A stretch of DNA of 64,000 bases, from NCBI RefSeq assembly GCF_000286835.2, contig NZ_AJYD02000003.1:125255-189254 (forward strand), read 5' to 3'. How positions within the stretch are numbered: position 1 is the first letter of the stretch; every line of letters begins with the position of its first letter. Source of the DNA: Enterovibrio norvegicus FF-33. GTDB lineage: Bacteria > Pseudomonadota > Gammaproteobacteria > Enterobacterales > Vibrionaceae. The notes beneath the pieces are model-generated. The model was not told where the DNA came from. It saw nothing but the letters and a program-made list of their open reading frames with translations, and searched no databases. Positions 48,804 to 59,084 of the stretch are shown one piece after another. A program made the translations under genes and the position numbers.

Positions 48804-51443
48804 CTATCGATTTCGAGACGATACAGACGCTGACTTCAACGGCAAACCGTCGCCATTATCACCGTTGAGCAGATGCACCATGGTCATTTTCAAGCGCATT
48901 GGTGAAATGGGCTTATGCAGCACCAAGTAGCCACAGTCGCGCGCGTGGTGCTGTAATTCTTCACTTCGATTGGCCGTCACAATGACGGTCGGCACGGGCT
49001 GCAGTCGTTGAGCATTGATCGATTTTGCCAATGCCAACCCTGTCAGCTGGTTATCAAGGTGATAATCGGCGATCAATAATTCCACAGGCGATTGCACCGT
49101 ATCACAACTGATTTGCAGCGCTTGCAATGAACCTGCCGTCGTCACTTCACAGCCCCAGCGTTGCAATAACTCTTCCATCGCACTACAAATGTTTTGATCG
49201 TTATCGACCACCCACACTCGCGCCCCTTGCAGCGCCACAACGCCATCCGCCACCAAAGCTTCAATATTGCGCGGGCTTTGTGTTTCGGCTGCGCCATAGG
49301 GCACAAGAACAGAAAAGCGCGAGCCGACGCCGGGTATGGAATCCACCGTCACTGTGTGCCCCAGTACGCTGGAAATTTTATCCACGATGGCAAGGCCAAG
49401 TCCTAGTTGGGTATGAAGGTGATCATGATCAGACGTCAAGCGCTTAAACTCTTGAAATATTTCTTTTTTCTTATCTTCCGGTATACCTACACCCGTATCG
49501 AGCACTTCAATGCGTAGCCCATCGCGACAACGACGACTGCCCAATAGAATTTTACCCGACGAAGTATAACGAAGCGCATTGGTCATCAGATTGCGAAGAA
49601 TACGGGCGAGCAATTGGGAATCAGAGTACACACAGGCAGAGCTTGGCACGTAACGCACCTCGACACGGCTACCTTCTGCAGCATGAGCAAAGTCATGGGC
49701 GATATTGTCCAGTAGATCGCTAACTGGGAATGACTGTTTATCTGCCCTGACCACGCCCGCATCAAGCTTGGAAATTTCCACCAATGTGGTGATCAATGAT
49801 TCCACATCATCCAAAGAATGGGTCAGCGAGTTGACCAGCTTGCGTGCAGAGGGCGACATGCGATGACTGAGCAAAGAGCCAAGATACAATTGCGCCGCAT
49901 TGAGTGGCTGCAGCAGATCATGGCTAATTGCGGCAAGGAATTTGGTTTTAGACAAGTTAGCGCGTTCTGCTTCTTTTTTGGTTTCCAACAAGCGCTCTTG
50001 AATCACCCGACGCTCTTCCACTTCACCCTGAAGCTGGGTGTTAAGTTGCTGCAACTGTGCGGTACGCTCTTGCACCCGTACTTCCAGCGTCTGGTACGCC
50101 AACTCTAACTGTTGCGCACTTTGTCGACGTTCCGTGATATCCCAATTGAGAACAAACAATCCGGTGATAGTGCCGTTCGATGACTGGTTCGGCACATAGC
50201 TTTTTACCACGTAGCGAGCCTCTCCACTGGCGTTGTATTCTTCAATTTCAAACACCACTGACTCGCCAGACAGTGCGCGATCAACATAGGGTTTCAGTGC
50301 GGCAAATTTGGATTGGCTGCGTGAAATGGAAATATGCTGCCCAAGCAATTCTCCGCTTGGGAAGCCATACCATTGGTCATAGGCGCGGTTTGTAAATTGA
50401 TAGCGTAAATCGTCTCCAACATAGGCGATAAGCGCTGGCACATTATCGGTGATAAGTCTCAGCCATTGTTCGGTTTCACGAAGCTCTTTGGCATCAAGGT
50501 AGCGCTGCGTAATGTCGGTGTAGGTATTCACATAGCCATCATCTTCCATCGCATGACTGCGCACTTCAATCACGCGTCCGTCCGGCAAGGTTTGCACGCG
50601 TATTCCTTCGGGTGGGTGCATCCCTCCGCGTCCAATACGCCAAAGCGTCATTGGCGAAGCCGCCGTTAACGCCTCAATGTGCGCGCCGTTAAGTTGGGTT
50701 TGAGTAAACCCTGTCATGGCAAGAAAGCGTTGGTTAAAGACCTCGATACCACCTACCTTGCTCACCATCAGCACGCCTTGCGACAGGTTATCGACCATGT
50801 TTTGCAGCACGCGGCTTTTTTCCGCCATCGCGGCTTCAAAGCGGGCCGTTTCCGCCAACTTGAGTTGAGTAATATCGGAATACAACATCACCATGCCGCC
50901 ATCACTGGTTTCGCGTTCTTTGATTTGTAACCAGCGATTGTCATGCAGTTTTATCGTATGCCCGTTATGATTTTCATCCACTTCGCGCACAATCAAACCG
51001 TGCTCTTCCGCCAGCTGACGAATTTTCTCTGGTGTCAATGCTGGGGTATTGAGTGAGATAGCGTTATCACGCCAGTAACGTTGGAAATGGCTGTTGGAAT
51101 AGACAAGCTCGCGATTAGGATCATACAAGGCAAAACCATCAGAGATAGATTCTATGGCGTCGATAAAACGCTGATGCGCTTGCTCGGCTTGGGATTTAGC
51201 CTGCGATAATTGGCGATTTGCCGACTCAATCGATTGCAGCGCATGATTAAGCTCATCTGTTTTTTCACGAACCTGATCTGCCAACACAACAGAATGTTGA
51301 AACGCGCCCCAAGCATCTAGCTGCGCGCCACCTCCGCCCTGTTCAACGCGGCGAACCAACGCATCAATCATCTTCTTTTGACGTGCGTTTTCGGCTTTTA
51401 GAGCAGCCAGTTGTTGTTCCAATGTCTGTTGTTTGTCGCTCAA
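48804..51443 (-). CDS. Hybrid histidine kinase with three PAS domains and receiver
   Basis: 879 residues, no membrane segment, so probably cytosolic. N-terminal coiled coil (about 1-95), PAS domains at about 93-195, 212-312 and 328-440 (linkers end in the PAC-like DITQLKLAE, DITQRYLDA, DITERRQSA), then a second coiled coil. HisKA with H508 (AISHDLLQPLNAAQL), N-box (RNLMTNALRYT) and G-box (DTGVGIPED). C-terminal receiver with D793 (IADYHLDNQ). It resembles the NahK/ErcS' kinases of pseudomonad alcohol oxidation regulons. The start is TTG at 51443, two bases past the FIST gene stop, with AGG upstream; no ATG fits. Confidence 0.88.
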   Translation of the reverse strand: MSDKQQTLEQQLAALKAENARQKKMIDALVRRVEQGGGGAQLDAWGAFQHSVVLADQVREKTDELNHALQSIESANRQLSQAKSQAEQAHQRFIDAIESISDGFALYDPNRELVYSNSHFQRYWRDNAISLNTPALTPEKIRQLAEEHGLIVREVDENHNGHTIKLHDNRWLQIKERETSDGGMVMLYSDITQLKLAETARFEAAMAEKSRVLQNMVDNLSQGVLMVSKVGGIEVFNQRFLAMTGFTQTQLNGAHIEALTAASPMTLWRIGRGGMHPPEGIRVQTLPDGRVIEVRSHAMEDDGYVNTYTDITQRYLDAKELRETEQWLRLITDNVPALIAYVGDDLRYQFTNRAYDQWYGFPSGELLGQHISISRSQSKFAALKPYVDRALSGESVVFEIEEYNASGEARYVVKSYVPNQSSNGTITGLFVLNWDITERRQSAQQLELAYQTLEVRVQERTAQLQQLNTQLQGEVEERRVIQERLLETKKEAERANLSKTKFLAAISHDLLQPLNAAQLYLGSLLSHRMSPSARKLVNSLTHSLDDVESLITTLVEISKLDAGVVRADKQSFPVSDLLDNIAHDFAHAAEGSRVEVRYVPSSACVYSDSQLLARILRNLMTNALRYTSSGKILLGSRRCRDGLRIEVLDTGVGIPEDKKKEIFQEFKRLTSDHDHLHTQLGLGLAIVDKISSVLGHTVTVDSIPGVGSRFSVLVPYGAAETQSPRNIEALVADGVVALQGARVWVVDNDQNICSAMEELLQRWGCEVTTAGSLQALQISCDTVQSPVELLIADYHLDNQLTGLALAKSINAQRLQPVPTVIVTANRSEELQHHARDCGYLVLHKPISPMRLKMTMVHLLNGDNGDGLPLKSASVSSRNR

Positions 51444-51444
51444 T

Positions 51445-52662
51445 TTAGCCTACCTTTCGCTCTGCATTTTCCGTATAAGGTTCGCCTGATTTTGGCGGCT
51501 TCCCAATCATCACCCCTGTGAGCGTCTGGTTCATGTGGATACCATTGAGCTGCTCGCCATACGTGTTAAAACCAATGAGACGAAAACGGGCAAACATGGC
51601 TTTGGCTTTATCGCGCATCTGCGCCTGTTCGATCTCCAACCGCCGCAAGAAACAGTCACAACCTAAGGTCATTTCAAGCTCGCCAATGCGTGCTTCAATC
51701 GCGCTCAGTTTGGTTTGTGTATCGGCAAACAGATCGCCCGGTCGCATCGCAGTGACCACAATGCCGTCATCCACCGCACAATAGAAATCGAGGCTCAGAT
51801 CTTCATTCACTTTCTGGATCGAGCGGACGTAATACTGATCGCCAATCAATACCGCTAGCGGGTGCAAGGCATAGATCTCAGGGCGCAGATCTTCCAGAGC
51901 GATCCCCACTTCCCTTGCGTATACCTCTGCAGCCGGTTCGGCATTAAATTCGTAAACGCGACGCGCTGTACAATCGGCTTCGGTTACCACCAGCTTACTG
52001 TCGAGGCTTTCAATATGGTGAGTGGTGAACACTTCAAAGGGGCAATGGGTGTTGAACATCACCACAATGGCAGATTCAGTATGAAACGCCCCTTCACTGT
52101 AAACATGAGTATTGGCAAGGTTGATGTCATCGCCTGCCGAGCCACCAAAATGCGGCAAACGACCCAGCGCGGTATCGAGCGTGACCAAAAAGCGCTCTTC
52201 GTTTGGCGAGAGGCCATCAATTAACGTCAGTACGAAAGTGTTACTGCTGATCGGCGCTTTTTGATCGTGCTGGCAAGCTTCAATGAGCGAGCTGACACAA
52301 AGCTGCGCCGCATGAAGATCAAACTCTTCTAACGGCACGCGCATCCCAGACACTTTAAAATCTCGGCGTGAAAAGCCCAGCGCACTGATACTGCTTTTGG
52401 CATACCCCGATTCGGTAATTTCCCCCGCCGACGTGCAACCCATCACCTCGCAATGCGAGAACGCATGGTTCATCTCTTTGCCCAGCGCCTCCAAATCGTA
52501 AGCCGAGGAGCAAAAGAACAGCACAAAGCCAATCTCTTCGTTATCAAGCTGAAGGGCGAGTTCATGCGCCGCCTTGGTCGCATCAAGCTGATAAGTCGCT
52601 GCACTGAATATTGCCTGTTTCTGCACTGACGATTGCTGCACTGATGGTTGAAGCGCTGCCAT
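51445..52662 (-). CDS. FIST-domain signal-binding protein
   Basis: 405 residues. FIST-N (about 30-240, MGCTSAGEITESGYAKSSISALGFS) and FIST-C domains (about 240-390). FIST domains are thought to bind small ligands such as amino acids and act as sensory inputs. It stops one base before the TTG start of the kinase, so they are co-translated and likely interact. AGGAGG precedes the ATG. Divergent from the LuxR-type regulator. Confidence 0.88.
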   Translation of the reverse strand: MAALQPSVQQSSVQKQAIFSAATYQLDATKAAHELALQLDNEEIGFVLFFCSSAYDLEALGKEMNHAFSHCEVMGCTSAGEITESGYAKSSISALGFSRRDFKVSGMRVPLEEFDLHAAQLCVSSLIEACQHDQKAPISSNTFVLTLIDGLSPNEERFLVTLDTALGRLPHFGGSAGDDINLANTHVYSEGAFHTESAIVVMFNTHCPFEVFTTHHIESLDSKLVVTEADCTARRVYEFNAEPAAEVYAREVGIALEDLRPEIYALHPLAVLIGDQYYVRSIQKVNEDLSLDFYCAVDDGIVVTAMRPGDLFADTQTKLSAIEARIGELEMTLGCDCFLRRLEIEQAQMRDKAKAMFARFRLIGFNTYGEQLNGIHMNQTLTGVMIGKPPKSGEPYTENAERKVG

Positions 52663-53033
52663 GTCGGCCTCCTAGTCGCGTTCAGAATTGAATCACGATC
52701 AAATTAGGTGTCTCGATACCCGAGTAACCTCGAGATACAAGGTATACATCACTTATTAGTTTACTCGTTGTATTGGTATTGAAACCTCATACTTACGAAG
52801 GATATTTACAATTTTGCAAACTGTGCGAGCCAAAAATTTCAAGAATGTGACAGGTCATGGGTCACAAATGGAATCAGGGTCTCTACACTAAAAGACAGGC
52901 GTATCGTTGCCTATGACGTGATGATGGCATCGCTTTTTTTTAACCTGCAGAATCTGGCGTTTTAAACTTGCAGATACACAGTTGTAAGCCCTATCGGGAA
53001 GATGGTGGTGCGACTACTTGAAGGGATTGTGTT
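52663..53033. promoter_or_regulatory. FIST/response-regulator divergent region with inverted repeat
   Basis: 371 bases without a gene. An imperfect inverted repeat GTGTCTCGA (52708-52716) / TCGAGATAC (52730-52738) lies near the FIST start. TCTCG also occurs in the palindrome before pqqA. It may be a site for the regulator encoded next. Confidence 0.4.
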
Positions 53034-53702
53034 ATGTACAAATTTCTCGTTGCTGACGATCATCCTCTCTTTCGTGATGCGCTGATCTCGGTGATCCGCG
53101 GGCGCTATGAAGAGTGTGAGATCCTTCAGTCAGAAGATATCGAACGCACGCTGGTGCTGGCGGATGAGCATTCTGAGCTGGATCTTATCTTGCTTGATCT
53201 CAACATGCCTGGCATGGCCGGCCTTAAAGGTTTGCTCGAGCTTCGCAATCAACACCCCACCATCCCTATCGCGATTATTTCAGCGGAAACCAACAAACAA
53301 ATCATCTTGCAGACCATTGCGTATGGTGCCGTAGGTTTCATCGCCAAAAGCGCTTCTCGCGAGAAAATGCGCGAGGCCTTTGAGCAAATACTTGATGGCC
53401 ATGTGTATTTACCGGCTGACATCATTCGCGCAGAGAGCGATAAAGACGGCTCTCCGCGTCGTAAAGACGACCCGCAGTTTTCTCCTGAAATGCTCCACAC
53501 CCTGACGCGCCGCCAATTGTTGGTATTAAAATCGATGGCACAAGGCTCCGCCAACAAGCAGATCGCTTACGAGCTGAGTATTTCCGAAACCACGGTTAAA
53601 TCTCACGTGTCAGCGATCTTAAAGAAATTGGGCGTGCACAATCGAATCCAAGCGGTTGTTGGCGTCACCAATATCGACTTTGATCGCTACCTCAAACGGT
53701 GA
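53034..53702 (+). CDS. LuxR/NarL-type response regulator
   Basis: 222 residues. Receiver domain with phosphoacceptor D55 (LILLDLNMPGMAG), acid pair DD at 8-9, K104-region AKSA. C-terminal LuxR helix-turn-helix LTRRQLLVLKSMAQGSANKQIAYELSISETTVKSHVSAILKKLG. AgmR/ErbR- and ExaE-like regulators of PQQ alcohol dehydrogenases belong to this class, so it probably controls the pqq and dehydrogenase genes with the kinase above; inference from position. Confidence 0.9.
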   Translation: MYKFLVADDHPLFRDALISVIRGRYEECEILQSEDIERTLVLADEHSELDLILLDLNMPGMAGLKGLLELRNQHPTIPIAIISAETNKQIILQTIAYGAVGFIAKSASREKMREAFEQILDGHVYLPADIIRAESDKDGSPRRKDDPQFSPEMLHTLTRRQLLVLKSMAQGSANKQIAYELSISETTVKSHVSAILKKLGVHNRIQAVVGVTNIDFDRYLKR

Positions 53703-53742
53703 TCTATCGGCAAAGCGATCTGATCACCGGATCGAACCCGCT

Positions 53743-55785
53743 TCAATGCAACGTTGGGTGCTTTAACGCATAAAGCACTTTGGTTGCCAGTTGGGCGAGA
53801 TTTGTTGGGGTCACCACAGAGAAATCCAGCGCGACGCTTCGCCCTACTGTGTTAAGCAAAGCACGATGAAATCGGGCATGAGATTTGTTGTAACGCGCCG
53901 ATACCAGACCCAATCCACCGCGGCATGCTTGTTCAAAACCAATTTCACCTAAGGGTAAAGAAAGGGTTTCAAACGCATTTAGCAGCGCAATGAAACTGAC
54001 ACTCGGATCGCTATCGGCCACGGTATCAAAGGTCAATTCGAAGCTCATTAAATCCAGCGATACCGCAAAGCTGTAACAGCGCCCACCTAATCGACGCTTT
54101 TGCACCAATGAGGATGCCATTACCGCTTGCCCAAGCGCTGCCATGGCGCCTGCTTCGGTCGTATGAGGGAAAGACAACGTCACATGCATCGCCGTCTCGT
54201 CATCTCGGTGACTGGCCATGATAGCCCCTGTGCGAACCACAGGAACACTGCCCGCACAGCAAAACACAATGCCTTGCGGCGTGTGCTGCCACTCGCCATC
54301 GACGGCACTGATCTCATCTGCACTCAGTGTTTGATGCCAGAAATGGCGCAGTGCGACGACGTCTCTTTCAGGCAAATCCACGGTATAGCCCAGCACCAAC
54401 GCATTGGCACAATGCCACTCCCTCATCGAGCCAAGCATGGGCTTACCTTTCATCCATGCCCATCTGAGCGTGCGCTGCTGACAAAGCAAAAGCCAGCGTT
54501 CCAAGCTGCTACGCGTTTCTGCATCACGCACATTGCTGCGACACAAAATCGCCATGCGAGTCAGCGGCGGGCAAGGAGAAAGCCATTCGCCATGACGATG
54601 CGGTGTATTCTCTTTCGGGTCTTGTTGCAGCAAAGAATCGCAGACGTCTGCTTGTAAACACGGTGGTGCAAATGGGGTTTCTGAAAATTCGTGATACAAA
54701 CGCTGCAACCCATTCCCCCATCGATTCACCATGTTTCTGCCCTGTTGCAGCGTGAAACAACCGGTTTGCCACATCGCACGACGTGAAGAAAGACGAATGC
54801 AGCAATCATCAATATGACGTTCAAGGGCATGCTTGTCACATTGCGCCGACACGCGACATCGCAGCGCGGGCACAGGTTGAAAATCACTGGTCAACGGCAG
54901 CAGTTCCGCCCCTAAGGCTTTCAACTGTTTCTGGCTCTTAAGCGCATTCAGCGTCGGATATAGCGCCGCCGCCCAATGTGAAGAAAACGGCAAGGTTTCA
55001 ATTCGATCGCCGTCTTTCTCAAGTGGAATGTCCGCGAATATATTCGGGATTTCCATTGATACTGGCAAAGGCTCTCCCACATTGTTAAGCGCTTTGGACA
55101 TTTGCCGCCATAACGCCACCATCGGCCAAGAACCTGAGGTCAGTAGCAGCATGTTGTCAGGACGATAATAATGGCGGTGATAGCGACGAAGCATGCCGAT
55201 ATCTAATTTGGGAATCGTATCGGGCATCCCACCATACAGCGCCGCTCGCAGGTCACTATTCACCGCTTGCACCGTAGACGCTCGAAAGCTTTGATGACGC
55301 ATGTATTCGCCAATTTCACGATACATCGCGCCGTCGTACCCACTGTCATGCTGACGAACGATTTCCTGATCAAAATCTTCTTGCGTCAGCTGCGGCGACA
55401 AAATGCTGTCCGCAAAAAAGCCTATGCCGCGCAGTACTGAATTCGGGTCATACCCTGACAGGTGAAAACGGGTGGTCTCTTTTTGGGTGCTGGCATTGAA
55501 TTCGAGCAAAGCCAGCTCACTGCGAAGGGAAAGAAAGGTTTCGGGTTCGGGATAGCGCATGGAACCACGCAACACCATGTGTTCTAACGCATGGGTGATC
55601 CCACTGTCATCATTAACGGGCGTGGGGAGAACAATCGCCGCACTTAAGCGTGATTCTTCCGACGAGGCATGATGCCAGTGCAGCGCTCCACTCACATGGC
55701 GATAACCCACCCACCCTGTTTCCAATTGCTGCTCGTTGGGCGGCAACAATAGCCAATCCGGCGCGGCAGGATGTGATTTCGCCAT
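53743..55785 (-). CDS. M16 family metallopeptidase linked to pqq genes
   Basis: 680 residues. The inverted zinc motif HALEH (H65, E68, H69) sits in GITHALEHMVLRGSMRYPEP. This context resembles presequence-protease/M16C-type enzymes (EHTVLCGS-like) more than E. coli-type PqqF (EHLLFLG). It has one more M16 domain downstream. In PQQ synthesis PqqF or another M16 peptidase trims the PqqA peptide after PqqE crosslinking, and this gene, 21 bases after pqqE, is the natural candidate. Its precise role is inference. No signal peptide, so cytosolic. Confidence 0.82.
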   Translation of the reverse strand: MAKSHPAAPDWLLLPPNEQQLETGWVGYRHVSGALHWHHASSEESRLSAAIVLPTPVNDDSGITHALEHMVLRGSMRYPEPETFLSLRSELALLEFNASTQKETTRFHLSGYDPNSVLRGIGFFADSILSPQLTQEDFDQEIVRQHDSGYDGAMYREIGEYMRHQSFRASTVQAVNSDLRAALYGGMPDTIPKLDIGMLRRYHRHYYRPDNMLLLTSGSWPMVALWRQMSKALNNVGEPLPVSMEIPNIFADIPLEKDGDRIETLPFSSHWAAALYPTLNALKSQKQLKALGAELLPLTSDFQPVPALRCRVSAQCDKHALERHIDDCCIRLSSRRAMWQTGCFTLQQGRNMVNRWGNGLQRLYHEFSETPFAPPCLQADVCDSLLQQDPKENTPHRHGEWLSPCPPLTRMAILCRSNVRDAETRSSLERWLLLCQQRTLRWAWMKGKPMLGSMREWHCANALVLGYTVDLPERDVVALRHFWHQTLSADEISAVDGEWQHTPQGIVFCCAGSVPVVRTGAIMASHRDDETAMHVTLSFPHTTEAGAMAALGQAVMASSLVQKRRLGGRCYSFAVSLDLMSFELTFDTVADSDPSVSFIALLNAFETLSLPLGEIGFEQACRGGLGLVSARYNKSHARFHRALLNTVGRSVALDFSVVTPTNLAQLATKVLYALKHPTLH

Positions 55786-55806
55786 AGACTTCCCTCATCA
55801 AGATGC

Positions 55807-56937
55807 TCAAGGTTTGACAGACAAAATCAGTTGGCTATTTTTAATGGTTCTCGCCAATGCTGTGCTGTGACAGCCTTGATTTGCCTTTGCCACCGCCTCT
55901 TCGATCACATGGTGATCGGGAGACTTGCTGCAAACTGGATCGGCTTTGGCAGGGTCCCCTGTCAGCAACATCGCCTGACATCGACAACCACCAAAATCCT
56001 TTTCCTTCTCATTACAGCTTCGGCAAGGTTCCTGCATCCAGTCAAATCCGCGGAAGTGATTAAAGCTTTCTGAGTCATGCCAAATGTGCGAAAGCGAGTG
56101 ATCTTTCACGTTTGGATGAGGTAAATCGAGCATAGCCGCGCTGTGGCACGGCAGAGCCAAACCATCCGGGGCAATGTTCATGAATATGTTCCCCCAGCCA
56201 CTCATACAAGGCTTGGGGCGGCTCTCGTGATAATCCGGCGTGACGAAAATAAACTTGGGTCCGACCCCTTGTTGCGTGTCACGCAGTGCGTTTACTTTGG
56301 CTTCAGCTTGTTCGATTTGAGTGCGTGAGGGCAGCAAGGCATCGCGATTGTGCAGCGCCCAGCCATAGTATTGGGAGGTCGCCAGTTCAACAAAATCTGC
56401 GTTGAGTTCAATCGCCAGCGCCATAATGGCTTCAATCGACTCGATATTTTGCCTTGTGATCACCACGTTCATCACCATTGGAAAGCCGTGCGCTTTCACA
56501 GAATTGAACATGGCTTTTTTGTGGGCGAAGGCATGACGCTTGCCCGCAATGGCATCGCTCAAATCGGGATCGGCAGATTGAAAGCTGATCTGAATATGAT
56601 CCAACCCTGCGATCTTCAGCGCTTCAATGCGTTTTTCGTTGAGGCCAACGGCTGAAGTAATGAGGTTGGTGTAATAACCCAGTTGATGCGCGTGTGCGAC
56701 CAGCAATTCCAAATCTTTACGCAGCAAAGGCTCGCCACCGGAGAACCCAAGTTGCACCGCCCCCAGCTCGCGCCCTTGATCTAAAACGCGATACCACTCT
56801 TCGGTGGAAAGCTCATCGGCTGCGTCACCAAGATTCAGCGGGTTAGAACAATACGCGCAGTGAAGCGGACAGCGATAGGTCAGCTCTGCCAGTAACCAAA
56901 GCGGCGGATTAACAGTTCTCGAGCCATTTTTTGTCAC
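55807..56937 (-). CDS. pqqE: PQQ biosynthesis radical SAM protein PqqE
   Basis: 376 residues. Radical SAM enzyme that crosslinks Glu and Tyr of PqqA. The cluster motif is C23-x3-C27-x2-C30 ([12 protein letters not shown]), with SPASM-type cysteines near the C-terminus ([17 protein letters not shown]). Start: the GTG at 56937 follows GGAGG by 6 bases and gives the family N-terminus [18 protein letters not shown]; an in-frame ATG 7 codons further up would sit deeper in pqqD. It overlaps pqqD by 29 bases. Confidence 0.95.
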   Translation of the reverse strand: MTKNGSRTVNPPLWLLAELTYRCPLHCAYCSNPLNLGDAADELSTEEWYRVLDQGRELGAVQLGFSGGEPLLRKDLELLVAHAHQLGYYTNLITSAVGLNEKRIEALKIAGLDHIQISFQSADPDLSDAIAGKRHAFAHKKAMFNSVKAHGFPMVMNVVITRQNIESIEAIMALAIELNADFVELATSQYYGWALHNRDALLPSRTQIEQAEAKVNALRDTQQGVGPKFIFVTPDYHESRPKPCMSGWGNIFMNIAPDGLALPCHSAAMLDLPHPNVKDHSLSHIWHDSESFNHFRGFDWMQEPCRSCNEKEKDFGGCRCQAMLLTGDPAKADPVCSKSPDHHVIEEAVAKANQGCHSTALARTIKNSQLILSVKP

Positions 56938-57175
56938 GGGCGACCTCCACAAACTCATTCACATCTTGCGCCAGATCCACACCGGGAAACTTTTCTTCCA
57001 ACTGCGCAATCACCTCCAAGACAGATCGTGGCGAATCAAACTGCGTCAAAATTTCTGCGGCGCTTTCACTGAGCTTCACCATGCCTTCTGGAAACAGCAG
57101 CACATGGCAATCCTGTGCTTTTTCAAACTGCATACGAAACATGGCATTTCGCTGGTACTTCGGCTCATCACTCAC
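56909..57175 (-). CDS. pqqD: PqqD, PqqA-binding chaperone
   Basis: 88 residues. It delivers the PqqA peptide to PqqE; the winged fold is seen in [20 protein letters not shown] and [19 protein letters not shown]. The start is GTG at 57175 with AAGGAG 10 bases upstream. Here pqqD is a separate gene, not fused to pqqC or pqqE. Confidence 0.92.
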   Translation of the reverse strand: MSDEPKYQRNAMFRMQFEKAQDCHVLLFPEGMVKLSESAAEILTQFDSPRSVLEVIAQLEEKFPGVDLAQDVNEFVEVARDKKWLENC

Positions 57176-57213
57176 ACACTGTCACTCCTTGATGTTAGAC
57201 CGCCTACGGCCGT

Positions 57214-57990
57214 TCATGATCGGTCAAGCGCATGATGCCAGACCGGCTTGTCAGTGATCCCCACATACGGCGGGCGTTCAAATTCATACGCCATGCTGAT
57301 GGCATCGAGTAAAGACCACAGAATATCAAGCTTAAACTGGAGGATATTCAGCGCCTTGCCTTGCTGTTCTGCAGTTTGAAAATGATCAAGCGTGATCGAC
57401 AATCCATGCGCCACATCGCGACGTGCCTGACTCAAGCGCTGACGAAAATAAGTCAGCCCCTCGGGATCAATCCACGCATAATGGGTAGGCCAAGAATCCA
57501 ATCGTGATTGATGAATTTCCGGTGCAAACAATTCGGTTAACGACGAGCAGGCGGCTTCTTGCCATGTTGCTCGACGCGCAAAATTGACATAGGCATCCAC
57601 GGCAAAACGTACACCCGGTAGCACCCATTTCTCATCAATCACATCTTGGCGATCCAAGCCCACGGCTTCCGCTAATCGAAGCCAGGCTTCAATGCCGCCC
57701 CATTTGCAATCAAGGCTCTGATGCCCATCATGATCGAGAATACGCTGTACCCATTCGCGTCGAATGTCAGGGTCACGGCAATTGGCCATAATGGCGGCAT
57801 CTTTAATAGGTATGGAGGTTTGATAGTAAAAACGGTTCGCCACCCAAGCGCGAATTTGCGCTTTGGTGCAATTGCCGCTGTACATGGCTTTGTGAAAAGG
57901 ATGATGAATATGGTAGTACTGCCCTTTACTGAGCAGTGCTTCCTTAAATGCTTCTCGGCTCATCGCTGTTGTCATGGCAGTGTTCGTCAT
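57214..57990 (-). CDS. pqqC: PQQ synthase PqqC
   Basis: 258 residues. Cofactor-free oxidase that performs the last ring closure and eight-electron oxidation of PQQ. Conserved helices: [37 protein letters not shown] and DHDGHQ. Several ATGs stand close together: the one at 57990 is 4 bases after AAGGAGG and is taken; 57993 and 57975 are alternatives. 52 bases after pqqB. Confidence 0.94.
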   Translation of the reverse strand: MTNTAMTTAMSREAFKEALLSKGQYYHIHHPFHKAMYSGNCTKAQIRAWVANRFYYQTSIPIKDAAIMANCRDPDIRREWVQRILDHDGHQSLDCKWGGIEAWLRLAEAVGLDRQDVIDEKWVLPGVRFAVDAYVNFARRATWQEAACSSLTELFAPEIHQSRLDSWPTHYAWIDPEGLTYFRQRLSQARRDVAHGLSITLDHFQTAEQQGKALNILQFKLDILWSLLDAISMAYEFERPPYVGITDKPVWHHALDRS

Positions 57991-58042
57991 CATCCCTCCT
58001 TGGGGTCGCATACTGCGTGGCGAATTTCTGGTGCTTTAACGC

Positions 58043-58963
58043 CTAAACGGTAATTTCCATGCCATCAAATGCGATGTCGACACCGGCATCCAACACCGCT
58101 TGATGCTCGCTAGAATCAGGGTCGAGAATAGGGTTAGTGTTGTTAATATGGATCAACACTTTGCGCGGCTTCTCGTATTCAGCAAGCAGCGCCAACATGC
58201 CGTTCTCACCGGACACAGATAAGTGTCCCATGTCGCTGCCAAGGGATTCCCCTAGCCCTTCACGGATCATTTCATCATCCGTCCACAAGGTGCCATCTAT
58301 CATCACGCAATCGGCATCGGCTAGCGCTGAAAGCACAGCTGGATCATCTTTCACCCCTAACCCCGGCGCATAGAACAACGATTTCCCGCTGCGTGTATCG
58401 GTTATTTTTAGACCGATGTTGTCACCGGGACGCGGTCGATGACGAAAAGGAGAAAATGGCGGTGCATTCGACGTTAACGTGATCGGGGTAAAACGTAACG
58501 CAGGCACCGCCGGAATATGCCAGCCATCAGCAGATTGCGCATCGATCGTGTGGGTTCGATAACCGCCTTCCCAATGTTTCATCATCGACAAAATGGGATA
58601 GCTAGAGCTGAGTTCTTGTTCCACTTCCGGTGTGCAGTACAAATCGAGCGGTAAGCCTTCACGCAAGATGAGCAGCCCTGTGGTGTGATCAATTTGCGCA
58701 TCCGTCACGATCACCGCGCGAATGGCTGACCCCCTTGAACCGTCGGCTTTGGCAAGCTGCGGCGTGGCATTAATTTGCTGGCGAATATCGGGCGATGTGT
58801 TAATCACTACCCAGTTTTCACCGTCATCACTGACAGCAATGGAAGATTGCGTGCGAGGCAAGGCGCGGCTGGTGCCGTTACGCACCGACTGACACATACG
58901 GCAATGACAATTCCATTGAGGAAAACCGCCTCCTGCGGCAGAACCCAGAACCACAATCTGCAT
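58043..58963 (-). CDS. pqqB: PqqB, metallo-beta-lactamase-fold protein
   Basis: 306 residues. N-terminal signature VVLGSAAGGGFPQWNCHCRMCQ, which carries the CxCxxC structural zinc site, and ITNTNP-like IHINNTNPILDPDSSEHQ near the end. It is an Fe-dependent hydroxylase acting on the Glu-Tyr intermediate. The ATG at 58963 has AAGGAG 8 bases upstream; the codon before is a TTG. Confidence 0.95.
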   Translation of the reverse strand: MQIVVLGSAAGGGFPQWNCHCRMCQSVRNGTSRALPRTQSSIAVSDDGENWVVINTSPDIRQQINATPQLAKADGSRGSAIRAVIVTDAQIDHTTGLLILREGLPLDLYCTPEVEQELSSSYPILSMMKHWEGGYRTHTIDAQSADGWHIPAVPALRFTPITLTSNAPPFSPFRHRPRPGDNIGLKITDTRSGKSLFYAPGLGVKDDPAVLSALADADCVMIDGTLWTDDEMIREGLGESLGSDMGHLSVSGENGMLALLAEYEKPRKVLIHINNTNPILDPDSSEHQAVLDAGVDIAFDGMEITV

Positions 58964-59039
58964 CAACGCACTCCTTTGCTGTCTGTATTTTATTATCGGT
59001 ATTTTTCAAACCGTCTTTTACGAACGTTTTTACGAACAT

Positions 59040-59072
59040 AAAAAAAGGGATGCATCCCGAAGGCGGCATCCC
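59040..59072 (-). terminator. Hairpin with T-run between pqqA and pqqB (attenuator)
   Basis: On the minus strand GGGATGC (59072-59066) pairs with GCATCCC (59053-59047), followed by seven T (59046-59040). It lies 12 bases after the pqqA stop and 76 before pqqB, so it probably lets much more pqqA than pqqB-E be made, as described for other pqq operons. Confidence 0.8.
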
Positions 59073-59084
59073 ATTTCGACTCTC

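Noticed and set aside
56937-56958. ATG start for pqqE at 56958
   Set aside because: The GTG at 56937 follows GGAGG at proper spacing and matches the family N-terminus; the ATG has no site and lies deeper in pqqD.
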